Origin: Pseudomonas fluorescens
GTDB lineage: Bacteria > Pseudomonadota > Gammaproteobacteria > Pseudomonadales > Pseudomonadaceae
Length of the DNA: 64,000 bases
Assembly: GCF_902497875.1 (NCBI RefSeq)
Contig: NZ_CABVHY010000017.1
Coordinates: 62,001 to 126,000, forward strand
Reading direction: 5' to 3'
This document shows positions 9,202 to 17,190 of this stretch, one piece after another (the stretch's first letter is position 1; the number at the start of each line of letters is the position of its first letter). The notes beneath the pieces are model-generated. The model was not told where the DNA came from. It was given only the letters and a program-made list of their open reading frames with translations, and did not search any database. Made by a program: the position numbers and the translations under genes.

Positions 9202-9993
9202 ATGTTGCTGAAAGATAAAGTCGTCATCATTTCCGGGATCGGCCCTGGCCTGGGCATCAAGCTGGCCGTGCGTGCCGCGGAGTATCAGGCGAAGGCAGTG
9301 GTGTTGGCCACCCGCACCCCCGCCAAACTGGACCAGGCTGAACAGGCCATCCGCGACGCCGGCTACAGCACACAGGTATTGAAAGTCCCCACCGACATCG
9401 CCCAGGCCGAACAGTGCCAGACGCTCGCCGACCTGACGATCGAGCACTTCGGCCAGATCGACGTATTGATCAACTCTGCCTACGCCCATGGCGCCTGGGG
9501 CAGTTCCTCCGAGTCGTCAATGGACGACTGGCGCAAGGCGATGGACGTCAACCTGTTTGGCACCATGCACATGACCCAGGCCGTGCTGCCGCAGATGAAG
9601 AAACAGCAGTCGGGCAGCATCGTCATGATCAACACCATGGCCACCCGCACCCCCAACCAACTGGAATCCGGCTATGCCGTCTCCAAGGGCGCATTGAAAA
9701 CCGCCGTGCAGTACCTGGCCCAGGATCTCGGCCCGTTCGGCATCCGCGTCAACTCCGCCTTCATGGGCTGGATGTGGGGCGCGCCGGTGATCGGCTACTT
9801 CGAGAACGAAGCCAAGCGCCTGGGCGTCCCGATGGAGTCGCTGGTCGACCAGGTCGCCCAGCAGATTGCGTTGCGCAAAATCCCCGAAGACAACGACTGC
9901 GCCATGGCCGCCCTGTACCTGGCCAGCGATTACGCCAAGGTCATTACCGGCGCGCAACTGGATGTCAACGGCGGCCACTTTCTGCCCTGCTAA
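9202..9993 (+). CDS. Short-chain dehydrogenase/reductase (SDR) with Thr in place of catalytic Ser
   Basis: A 263-residue classical SDR. The cofactor loop GIGPGLG keeps the Gly-x3-Gly-x-Gly spacing near residue 12, and the active-site YAVSK is present. Thirteen residues before that Tyr, where the catalytic Ser normally stands, the sequence reads INTMATR, so Thr replaces Ser. The NNAG motif is also changed to NSAY. The enzyme may therefore be a divergent oxidoreductase or a dehydratase-like relative. AGAAGG lies before ATG 9202. It is in line with the sulfotransferase operon and may interconvert the alcohol and ketone of its substrate. Confidence 0.85.
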   Translation: MLLKDKVVIISGIGPGLGIKLAVRAAEYQAKAVVLATRTPAKLDQAEQAIRDAGYSTQVLKVPTDIAQAEQCQTLADLTIEHFGQIDVLINSAYAHGAWGSSSESSMDDWRKAMDVNLFGTMHMTQAVLPQMKKQQSGSIVMINTMATRTPNQLESGYAVSKGALKTAVQYLAQDLGPFGIRVNSAFMGWMWGAPVIGYFENEAKRLGVPMESLVDQVAQQIALRKIPEDNDCAMAALYLASDYAKVITGAQLDVNGGHFLPC

Positions 9994-10079
9994 ATACTTC
10001 AAGGCGACAGGAATGTCGCCTCACTCAGATATTCACAGATGGCCGTGCAGCCATCGCCCTACCGCTGGAGATTACCGAC

Positions 10080-10535
10080 ATGCTGGACCTCGTTGCCATC
10101 GAGCAAATCAAACAGCTCAAGGCCCGCTATTTTCGTGGTATCGACACCTGCAACCTCGAACTGCTGCGCACCGTCCTCGCACCCGAAGTGAAGATCAGCT
10201 TCGACAGCCCGACCTACCAGCTAGAACTCAACGGACTGGAGGAGGCCATCGAGTTCTACCGCACCAGCTTCACCAACCGCCGTTTCGGCATGCACAACGG
10301 CCACACCCCGGAAATTGAGGTCAACGGGGACGAAGCCACCGGCCTCTGGTACCTCAACGACGTGTTCATCAACCTTGATTCGCAGACCCTGCTCAACGGC
10401 AGCGCGATCTACGAGGATCGCTACGTCAAGGTGCAGGGCGAGTGGCGCATCCTCCAGACCGGTTACAAGCGGCTGCTGGAGATGATCGGCCCGCTGGATG
10501 CCCAGTGGAGGATCACCTCTCAGCCGATCAACTGA
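10080..10535 (+). CDS. NTF2-like (SnoaL-type) protein, copy 2
   Basis: A 151-residue paralogue of the protein at 8218, same length and with the same opening (LDLVAIEQIKQLKARYFRGIDTC is 23 residues of near identity in the other copy) and the same ending (ITSQPIN versus ITSRPIN). The pair therefore arose by tandem duplication around the SRPBCC and SDR genes, or the two form a heteromeric enzyme. Start ATG 10080 is set by homology to copy 1; GGAG stands 12 bases upstream. Probably the last gene of the sulfotransferase operon. Confidence 0.8.
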   Translation: MLDLVAIEQIKQLKARYFRGIDTCNLELLRTVLAPEVKISFDSPTYQLELNGLEEAIEFYRTSFTNRRFGMHNGHTPEIEVNGDEATGLWYLNDVFINLDSQTLLNGSAIYEDRYVKVQGEWRILQTGYKRLLEMIGPLDAQWRITSQPIN

Positions 10536-10831
10536 CTGGCCGTTTAACAAAGCAAAAAGCAGCTACAAGGCGTCCGCGTACCGCTCGAATTTCTTCGGTT
10601 TGAAGTTCGAACGAGCGCTGGGAGCTGGCTCAGTGGTCTCCGACGTTCGCTATTTTTCTGCCAGCGAAACCGGAGATGAAGGCTTGGTGAAGTGGACAAC
10701 CGGTGTGGTCTAAAACTTATCTGGTTCAGTTCTGCCGATGACCATCCATCAGCTAGTTCCCGCGCCCGGAGCAGGCCACTAGACTTCACATGGGGGATGA
10801 AATCAACGCACCTCAAATCAGGAGATCTGTG
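10536..10831. other. Gene-free spacer after the sulfotransferase operon
   Basis: No gene is supported here. A weak inverted repeat (GCTCGAA / TTCGAACGAGC, about 10582-10618) is visible without a T-run. It may separate the operon from the lipoprotein gene. Confidence 0.4.
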
Positions 10832-11275
10832 ATGAACAGAGCATCTTGGCTGGCGTTGGTAGTGGCCGCAGGGGCAATTTCAGGTTGCGCGAGCAGATCC
10901 GAAATTGTCGATGTCCCCCTGGATGCTACCCCGCACAACGCAGAGCATATCGCTCGAGCCACCCTCAGCCCGGTGGGCAACCAAACCAGCATCTGGCTCA
11001 CCGTCGGTGGTGTCCCCCACGACATGGCCGTATCCAGCCGCCTCGACACCGCTATCTACGCTGGCTCGTGCCAGCAGCTGGGCGCACAACCGGCGTACAA
11101 GACCCGTCAGGCCAACAGCGTCGACTATCCATCGCTGGCCCCGCGAACCCAGCATTGGGCCCAGGCACCGGTGGCACTGAGCGAACTGACCAAGGGTGAC
11201 TATGTCTTGCTCGTTCGCACCAGCCCGGCAGACGGCAGCCGACCTCTTTTCTGCGGCAACATCAGCGCTGGCTAG
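10832..11275 (+). CDS. Putative lipoprotein of unknown function
   Basis: A 147-residue protein with a short positively charged start, a hydrophobic stretch and a lipobox ending AISGC near residue 18, so it should be lipidated and anchored in a membrane. The start ATG 10832 has AGGAG eight bases upstream. The mature part has three more Cys residues at most and no family that I recognise. It lies alone between the sulfotransferase operon and the converging AraC gene. Confidence 0.7.
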   Translation: MNRASWLALVVAAGAISGCASRSEIVDVPLDATPHNAEHIARATLSPVGNQTSIWLTVGGVPHDMAVSSRLDTAIYAGSCQQLGAQPAYKTRQANSVDYPSLAPRTQHWAQAPVALSELTKGDYVLLVRTSPADGSRPLFCGNISAG

Positions 11276-11454
11276 GGGCGCATCAAGCAAGCTGCTCGGT
11301 ACCGTGGCCTGCGCAACTTTCGCCAGGCCACGGTGACGCCTCCATCAGCTTGCCAGGGACAATATTGGTCAATCATTTTCTCCGCGGCAGCCTGGAGAAA
11401 AAAGTTCGATAAGACTCGCAGAGATGCCGCCAACGTGCCGATCCGGACCAGACC

Positions 11455-12471
11455 TCACACAGCAGTGCACCGGTAAGACCCAGGTGTACTGCCTGTCCAC
11501 CCCCGAAACGCGCGATGGAATACTGCGTTGGAGTCAAAGCCTAACCCTAAAGCAATCTGGGTGATCGAGAGATCCGTGTGAATCAGCTGCTGCACGGCGA
11601 TATCTCGACGTAAGGCGTCTTTGACTAGCTGGTAGCTAGTACCCTCTTCCTTAAGCCTGCGGGTCAATGTGCGAGTGGACATGAGCAGCGCGATGGCAGC
11701 GCCCTGCAAACTGTCATCATTCTTTAGGTTCGACAATAAGTATTGGCGCACCTGCTGAGCCACCAAACGCTCTTTCAACGTGGTGAACAACCAGTAGCGA
11801 GGGGCGGCCTTAAGAAAGGGCAGTAGCTCGGCCTTATTGCGGCGAAATATGCGTGCCCCCCACTCAGCGTCAAAACAGAGTGTTGTACAGGGTTGCTGGA
11901 AGCTGATCGGCGCAGGGAACATGTGCATGTACTCCGAGGCATACACGGGCCGTGGAAAGGAAAACATTACGCTGCGCAGAGGAATTTCCTGCCCGATCAA
12001 CCATGACGCAACACCGTGAGCCAGCTTCATCATTAACTCATGGCCGAAGCGCTGTAGCTTGGCGGTGCTGTCACGTGCTTCGAGGGAAATCACAATCCTG
12101 CCCGAATCTTCGGTGTAACCGAGCTGGTAGTCATCAAGCAACAAGTTCCAGAATCGCGTGAAACGGTACATGGCGTTGGAAAGGGAACTAGCGTCAAGAA
12201 GGCTCAAGCACAAGTACTTGAGCGTGCCACTACGAATACGCCTGGACCATAACCCCATCATTTCGTCACCACTGCCCACGGCCACTTGCTGGTACAAGCG
12301 CACAAACTGATCGTAGGTCACCCTCGCGTCTGGCGTTCCCAGCAAGTGTTGGGCGATACCTGCTGCCGTGACAAAACCCTGTATGTCGGTTCGGCTACAG
12401 ATACTGGTAGCCCCCTGTAACAGTCCCTGGACGAAGGTCATAGACAAGGTGTTATCCACCGGATGATCCAC
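11455..12471 (-). CDS. AraC-family regulator with arabinose-binding-like N-terminus
   Basis: About 338 residues. The C-terminus has two HTH units (LQGAAIALLMSTRTLTRRLKEEGTSYQ and ITQIALGLGFDSNAVFHRAFRGWTG patterns), typical of AraC/XylS proteins; the N-terminal half resembles the PF12625 domain found in OruR/ArgR-like members. I place the start at GTG 12471, because GAGGAG lies nine bases upstream; a TTG at 12516 and an ATG at 12441 are alternatives. It is divergent from the OprD porin gene, and the intergenic region holds an element repeated before the acyl-CoA ligase gene. It most likely activates both promoters in response to the pathway substrate. Confidence 0.88.
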   Translation of the reverse strand: MDHPVDNTLSMTFVQGLLQGATSICSRTDIQGFVTAAGIAQHLLGTPDARVTYDQFVRLYQQVAVGSGDEMMGLWSRRIRSGTLKYLCLSLLDASSLSNAMYRFTRFWNLLLDDYQLGYTEDSGRIVISLEARDSTAKLQRFGHELMMKLAHGVASWLIGQEIPLRSVMFSFPRPVYASEYMHMFPAPISFQQPCTTLCFDAEWGARIFRRNKAELLPFLKAAPRYWLFTTLKERLVAQQVRQYLLSNLKNDDSLQGAAIALLMSTRTLTRRLKEEGTSYQLVKDALRRDIAVQQLIHTDLSITQIALGLGFDSNAVFHRAFRGWTGSTPGSYRCTAV

Positions 12472-12501
12472 GCGTCCCCACTCCTCTGCGCATCGCCAGA
12501 C

Positions 12502-12575
12502 TGGCGTGATATGCAAATAAATCGGCGTATCGGGTTATTTCAAGCCCGATAAGTAGCTGGTTAAGCTAAGGCTCA
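12502..12575 (+). promoter_or_regulatory. Conserved promoter/operator element 1, porin copy
   Basis: About 70 bases here match 14094-14166 with few changes. Shared landmarks are TGATATGCAAATAAAT, the inverted repeat CGGGTT-ATTTC-AAGCCCG and CTGG-TTAAGCTA. A -35-like TTTCAA and -10-like TAAGCT are 18 bases apart, so the inverted repeat overlaps the -35 position. It lies upstream of the OprD gene and just before the AraC gene start. Confidence 0.7.
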
Positions 12576-12607
12576 ATCGGCACCGAACGCAACCCGAACC
12601 CAGAGCC

Positions 12608-12641
12608 ATATCAAAACACAGGTGGCGGGTAATGCAAGTCT
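12608..12641 (+). promoter_or_regulatory. Conserved element 2, porin copy
   Basis: The sequence around ACACAGGTGGCGGGTAATGC matches 14211-14243 (ACAGTGGCAGGTAATGC). It lies downstream of the predicted -10 in both places, in the untranslated leader. It may be a second operator half or an RNA-level site. Confidence 0.55.
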
Positions 12642-12691
12642 GATAGTTCGATGCAAGGACCGGTATCTCATAACAAAAAAGGGGCTTCTCC

Positions 12692-13960
12692 ATGGACCGT
12701 AACACCCGCACCCTCGCTACCCGACTGCTGCTGGCCGGCGGCGTCATTAGCCTCTCGGCACCCGCCGCAGCGGACTTTATCCAGGACAGCAAGGCCAGCC
12801 TTGAACTGCGCAACTTTTACTTCCACCGAGATTATCGTCAGACCAACGCCCCTCAATCCAAACAAGAGGAATGGGCGCAGGGCTTCCTGTTGCGCTATGA
12901 GTCTGGCTTCACTGAAGGCTTGATCGGTGTCGGTTTCGATGCCATCGGCCTGGTCGGCGTAAAACTCGACTCCAGTCCTGATCGTGCGGGCTCCGGGCTG
13001 CTCAAACGTCATAGCGACACCAGCAAAGGTGCCCAGGACGAGTATGGCGAACTGGGTCTGACCGCCAAGTTGCGCGCCTCCAAAAGTGTGCTGAAATTCG
13101 GCACCCTGCAGCCCAAGCTGCCGACGATACTGGCCAACGATTCACGACTGCTGCCACAAACCTTCGAAGGCGGTCAGTTAACGTCGCTGGAAATCGAAGG
13201 CCTGACCGTGGATGCCGGGCGGCTGACGCAAGTCAACCAGCGCGACTCCTCGAACTATGAGGATATGGGCATCACCCGAACCGGTGCCAAAGGCATCACG
13301 ACGCGTCATGTGGATAGCGACAGCTTCGATTTCGCCAGCCTGAATTACAAATGGACCAGCAACCTCGCCACCGGCTACAGCTACGGTCACCTCGACAACT
13401 TCTACAGCCAGCACTTGGTGAACCTGACCTACCTGTTGCCGGTGACGACGGGCCAGTCATTCAAGACTGATCTGCGCTTCGCCCGCTCCACGGACGATGG
13501 CGCTAGCAACGTCGACAACCGCGCCGTGGGCGCGATGTTCACCTACAGCCTTGGAGGTAATGCGTTCGGTCTGGGCTATCAAGCCATGAGTGGCGACACC
13601 GGCTACGCCTACATCAACGGCAGCGATGCGTTCCTGGTGAACTTCGTACAGATCGGCGACTTCGCCAGCAAGGACGAACAGTCCTGGCAGGCGCGTTACG
13701 ACTACAACTTCGCGGCCATTGGCGTGCCTGGCCTGACCTTCATGACCCGCTACATCAACGGCTCGAACATTGATCTGGGCGGCAACCGTCCCGAAGGCAA
13801 GGAGTGGGAACGCGATACCGACATCGGCTATGTCATACAGGGTGGCCCGCTGAAAAATGTCGCTGTGAAATGGCGTAATGCGACAGTTCGTTCGAGCCAC
13901 TTTGGCAGCGACCTGGATGAGAACCGCCTGATCGTCAGTTATAGCCTGCCAATCTGGTAA
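12692..13960 (+). CDS. OprD-family outer membrane porin
   Basis: A 422-residue porin with a signal peptide ending near SAPAAA-DF (about residue 28), followed by the family opening FIQDSKASLELRNFYFHRDYR and alternating beta strands to a final aromatic residue-containing strand (ENRLIVSYSLPIW). OprD-type channels admit specific small carboxylates or amino acids through the outer membrane. GGGGCT precedes ATG 12692. Because it shares promoter elements with the acyl-CoA ligase gene and lies beside a symporter, it probably brings the carboxylic acid substrate of this cluster into the periplasm. Confidence 0.93.
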   Translation: MDRNTRTLATRLLLAGGVISLSAPAAADFIQDSKASLELRNFYFHRDYRQTNAPQSKQEEWAQGFLLRYESGFTEGLIGVGFDAIGLVGVKLDSSPDRAGSGLLKRHSDTSKGAQDEYGELGLTAKLRASKSVLKFGTLQPKLPTILANDSRLLPQTFEGGQLTSLEIEGLTVDAGRLTQVNQRDSSNYEDMGITRTGAKGITTRHVDSDSFDFASLNYKWTSNLATGYSYGHLDNFYSQHLVNLTYLLPVTTGQSFKTDLRFARSTDDGASNVDNRAVGAMFTYSLGGNAFGLGYQAMSGDTGYAYINGSDAFLVNFVQIGDFASKDEQSWQARYDYNFAAIGVPGLTFMTRYINGSNIDLGGNRPEGKEWERDTDIGYVIQGGPLKNVAVKWRNATVRSSHFGSDLDENRLIVSYSLPIW

Positions 13961-14093
13961 ACAACCGGGCTCATCCCGTTAACGAACGCACCAGGGACGC
14001 CACTTGCGGGCCACGTCCCGCGCCTTCCTTCATATGACCAATATGCCCCAAGCGTACGGCATACCCTAAAACGATCCCTGCCTCTAACAAGTT

Positions 14094-14166
14094 TGGCGTG
14101 ATATGCAAATAAATAGGCGGATCGGGTTATTTCAAGCCCGATACCTCACTGGCTAAGCTAGGGCTG
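14094..14166 (+). promoter_or_regulatory. Conserved promoter/operator element 1, ligase copy
   Basis: Second copy of the element at 12502-12575, with the same TGATATGCAAATAAAT block, the same CGGGTT/AAGCCCG inverted repeat and a matching -10-like TAAGCT. Conservation stops soon after, which suggests selection on binding sites. It sits about 150-220 bases before the acyl-CoA ligase start. Confidence 0.7.
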
Positions 14167-14210
14167 TACCAATGATTAAAGCGACCTTGACCAAGAGACA
14201 CCATTAAACA

Positions 14211-14243
14211 GATCACAACACAGTGGCAGGTAATGCAAATCTG
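14211..14243 (+). promoter_or_regulatory. Conserved element 2, ligase copy
   Basis: Matches 12608-12641; the core GGTAATGCAAATCTG contains ATGCAAAT, which is also present inside element 1. Repeated ATGCAAAT sites would suit the direct-repeat binding habit of AraC-family proteins; that assignment is inference. Confidence 0.55.
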
Positions 14244-14313
14244 CCACTCATCGAGACACTCTATCCAGCCGTCCAGAAGACTGCTCACTAATAAAAACAA
14301 TGGAGACTTAACC

Positions 14314-15972
14314 ATGCTGTTACATGGCGGAATGATGAACCAACCTCTTCTCATTTCTTCGATCATCACCCATGCGGCGCGTAACTCCGGTAGTCATGAA
14401 GTGGTGTCGCAGCTTTCGGATGGCAGTCTCCATCGTTACACCTATGCCACCTGCGAGCAGCGCAGCAAACTACTGGCCGGCGCTCTGCTGGACCTGGGAG
14501 TATGTCAGGGTGATCGCGTGGCGACACTGGCCTGGAACGGCTATCGCCATCTGGAAATCTACTACGGTGTTTCAGGGCTCGGCGCGGTCTGCCATACCAT
14601 CAACCCCAGGCTGCATCTGCAACAGATTGTCTACATCATCAATCATGCCCAGGACGTCGTGGTGTGTTACGACATCGGCTTCGCGGCGCTGATCGCGCAG
14701 ATCAGCGGGCAATGTCCAAGCGTGCGTCACTGGATCGCGCTAACCGACATCGACCCTGCCGAAGGTTCTCTGAGTTACGAGGCATTGCTTCGCCAGGCCA
14801 ACGCCCTTGAGCACTGGCCCGAGTTCGATGAGAACACCGCTTCGGGTCTGTGCTACACCTCGGGAACCACCGGGCAACCCAAAGGTGTCTTGTACTCCCA
14901 CCGCTCCACGCTGCTCCAGGCATACGCCGCTTCTCATCCCGACGCGATGGGTATCTCCGCACACGATGTGGTGATGCCGCTGGTACCCATGTTTCACGTC
15001 AACGCCTGGGGACTGCCCTATACGGCGCTAATGGCGGGTTCCAAGCTGGTCCTGCCCGGTAGCCGGCTGGATGGCGCATCTCTGCAAGCACTCTGCGACG
15101 GCGAAGGCGTGACCTTTTCAGCAGGCGTGCCTTCAGTCTGGCAGGGCTACATCGAAACCCTGCAGGCCAGTGGTCAGCGACCGCGGACCCTGCGCAGAGC
15201 CTACATCGGAGGATCAGCCTGTCCGCCAGCGATGTTCAGCGCACTCCATGAGCTAGGCGTCGATGTCACTCACTCCTGGGGCATGACCGAAGTGTCGCCC
15301 CTGGGAACGGCTTGCCGTCTGCTGCCCAAGCACGATGACGAGGACAATCAAAGCAGAATCCGGGTGTTGGCCAAGCAGGGACGCGAGTTGTTCGGCATCG
15401 AAATGCGCACGGTCGATGAAGGTGGCATAGCCCGGCCCCGAGACGGACAACAGCCAGGCAACCTTAGGGTGCGTGGCAATTGGGTGGTCCGTGATTACTA
15501 CCAGAGCGACTCAACGGCGCTGACCGAAGGCTGGTTCGACACCGGTGACATGGCCACCATCGACGAAGACGGTTACCTGCTGATCACCGACCGCTGCAAA
15601 GATGTCATCAAGTCCGGTGGCGAGTGGATCTCCTCCATCGACCTGGAAAACATCGCCATGGCCCATCCCAAAATACACATGGCCGCCTGCATTTCCTGCG
15701 ATCACCAACGCTGGGGTGAACGCCCTCTGCTGGTCGTTGTTGCCAAGCCTGACACGCAAGTCGATGCCGCCGAGTTGTTGGCTTTCTTCGAACACAAGGT
15801 TGCCAAATGGTGGATACCCGATGACGTCCTGTTCATCGCGGACATGCCCCTGACCGCCACCGGCAAGCTATTCAAACTCGCCCTGCGCGAGCGGTATCGC
15901 GATCACTACGAGCGCCAGTCATCGACTGGCGGCAATACACAGAGCCCTCCCCTGAACCAGGCACACGCCTGA
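14314..15972 (+). CDS. AMP-dependent acyl-CoA synthetase/ligase
   Basis: A 552-residue adenylate-forming enzyme that activates a carboxylic acid to its CoA thioester with ATP. The P-loop YTSGTTGQPKGV is near residue 183, the A5-like motif HSWGMTEVSP near 317, and A7-A8 (GWFDTGDMATIDEDGYLLITDRCKDVIKSGGEWI) near 405-438; the A10 Lys is in PLTATGKLFK near 515. It resembles medium/long-chain fatty acyl ligases. TGGAGA precedes ATG 14314. As first gene of a plus-strand operon with crotonase, symporter and acyl-CoA dehydrogenase, it probably performs the entry step for a medium-size acid. Confidence 0.92.
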   Translation: MLLHGGMMNQPLLISSIITHAARNSGSHEVVSQLSDGSLHRYTYATCEQRSKLLAGALLDLGVCQGDRVATLAWNGYRHLEIYYGVSGLGAVCHTINPRLHLQQIVYIINHAQDVVVCYDIGFAALIAQISGQCPSVRHWIALTDIDPAEGSLSYEALLRQANALEHWPEFDENTASGLCYTSGTTGQPKGVLYSHRSTLLQAYAASHPDAMGISAHDVVMPLVPMFHVNAWGLPYTALMAGSKLVLPGSRLDGASLQALCDGEGVTFSAGVPSVWQGYIETLQASGQRPRTLRRAYIGGSACPPAMFSALHELGVDVTHSWGMTEVSPLGTACRLLPKHDDEDNQSRIRVLAKQGRELFGIEMRTVDEGGIARPRDGQQPGNLRVRGNWVVRDYYQSDSTALTEGWFDTGDMATIDEDGYLLITDRCKDVIKSGGEWISSIDLENIAMAHPKIHMAACISCDHQRWGERPLLVVVAKPDTQVDAAELLAFFEHKVAKWWIPDDVLFIADMPLTATGKLFKLALRERYRDHYERQSSTGGNTQSPPLNQAHA

Positions 15973-15997
15973 CCCATCACTGCTATCTGGAGTCTGT

Positions 15998-16777
15998 ATG
16001 AACGAGCCCTTCCTGAAAATCGAACTGCGCGGCACCATCGCGATCGTCACGCTCAATCGTTCACAGAAACGCAACGCGTTGGATGAACAGGCGATTGCCG
16101 CCCTGGATGATTTCTTCTCCACGGTTCCAACGAGCGTACGCGCCATCGTACTGGCTGCTGCGGGCCCACATTTCTGTGCCGGCCTGGACCTCAAAGAACA
16201 CCATGACAAAGAGCGCTCGGCGATTGATTTCATGCGTGTATGTCAGGCATGGCACCGCGCCTTTGACAAAATTCAGCATGGCGGCATCCCGGTGATTGCG
16301 GCCATGCAGGGGGCGGTTGTCGGCGGTGGGCTGGAACTCGCTGCCGCTGCCCATGTGCGGGTGGCAGATTCCACCACCTACTTCGCTCTACCCGAAGGCC
16401 AGCGCGGCATTTTTACCGGGGGTGGCGCCACCGTGCGCGTGGCCCGGATCATCTCCGCCAACCGGATGGTCGAGATGATGCTGACTGGACGCGTACTCGA
16501 CGCCCGCGAGGGGCATCGGTTGGGTCTGGCCCACTACCTGTGCGAGCAAGGCCAGGATGTGCTCGAACAGGCCATCGAGTTGGCCCAGCGTATTGCCTCG
16601 AACGCCGCGCTGTCCAACTACGCCATCGTCAGCTCAATCAACCGCATTGCCGACATGTCCTCAACCGACGGTCTCTTCGCCGAAGGCTTGATGGCTGCGG
16701 TGGTGCAGACCGGACACGATGTTCAGCGGCGTCTCGGAGATTTCGTCGAGAAGCGCACCGAAAAAGTCAGAGTCTGA
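15998..16777 (+). CDS. Crotonase/enoyl-CoA hydratase family protein
   Basis: A 259-residue crotonase-fold enzyme acting on CoA thioesters. The oxyanion-hole segments HFCAGLDLKEH (about 64-74) and MQGAVVGGGLELAAAAHVRVAD (about 102-123) are intact. Substrate type (hydration, isomerisation or hydrolysis) cannot be read from the motifs: the second catalytic Glu position of classical hydratases (residues after FALPEGQRGIF) is E-G-Q-R-G, compatible with hydratases. CTGGAG precedes ATG 15998, 26 bases after the ligase stop. It follows the ligase in a beta-oxidation-like order. Confidence 0.9.
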   Translation: MNEPFLKIELRGTIAIVTLNRSQKRNALDEQAIAALDDFFSTVPTSVRAIVLAAAGPHFCAGLDLKEHHDKERSAIDFMRVCQAWHRAFDKIQHGGIPVIAAMQGAVVGGGLELAAAAHVRVADSTTYFALPEGQRGIFTGGGATVRVARIISANRMVEMMLTGRVLDAREGHRLGLAHYLCEQGQDVLEQAIELAQRIASNAALSNYAIVSSINRIADMSSTDGLFAEGLMAAVVQTGHDVQRRLGDFVEKRTEKVRV

Positions 16778-16875
16778 GCCCGTTCAGGGCCGTCGTGCAT
16801 CACCTGCCACCGGCGTGGCAGGACCATAACAAAAAACTCCACCCGATAACCTCTCAGGTATTAAGGAGCGGCAGC

Positions 16876-17190
16876 ATGTCATCGAACCTCGTTTATCAGA
16901 AAATCCGCGAAAACCCTCTGTATCACTCCCTGGTGCTGGGCCGCAGCCGACTGGCCTTTACCCTTAGCGCCGTGGTACTGGGCCTCTACTTCCTGTTCAT
17001 CGCTGCAGTATCGTGGCAACCGCAACTGCTGACACAGGTGCCCCTGAGTAGCGGCAGCCTGACCATCGGAATCTGGGCTGCGCTAATCCTGATTGTCGGT
17101 TCATGGCTGCTGACAGGCCTATACGTGCTGCGCGCCAATAACCAGTTCGACAAGTTGACCGAGGCGCTGCTTGAGGGGGTGCGGCCATGA
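16876..17190 (+). CDS. DUF485 membrane protein, partner of the symporter
   Basis: A 104-residue protein with two hydrophobic spans (about residues 25-47 and 60-82), matching DUF485 proteins such as YjcH that precede the acetate permease ActP. AAGGAG lies eight bases before ATG 16876. Its stop overlaps the symporter start (ATGA), as in yjcH-actP pairs. It is probably a small subunit of the transport system; the precise role is not established. Confidence 0.88.
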   Translation: MSSNLVYQKIRENPLYHSLVLGRSRLAFTLSAVVLGLYFLFIAAVSWQPQLLTQVPLSSGSLTIGIWAALILIVGSWLLTGLYVLRANNQFDKLTEALLEGVRP

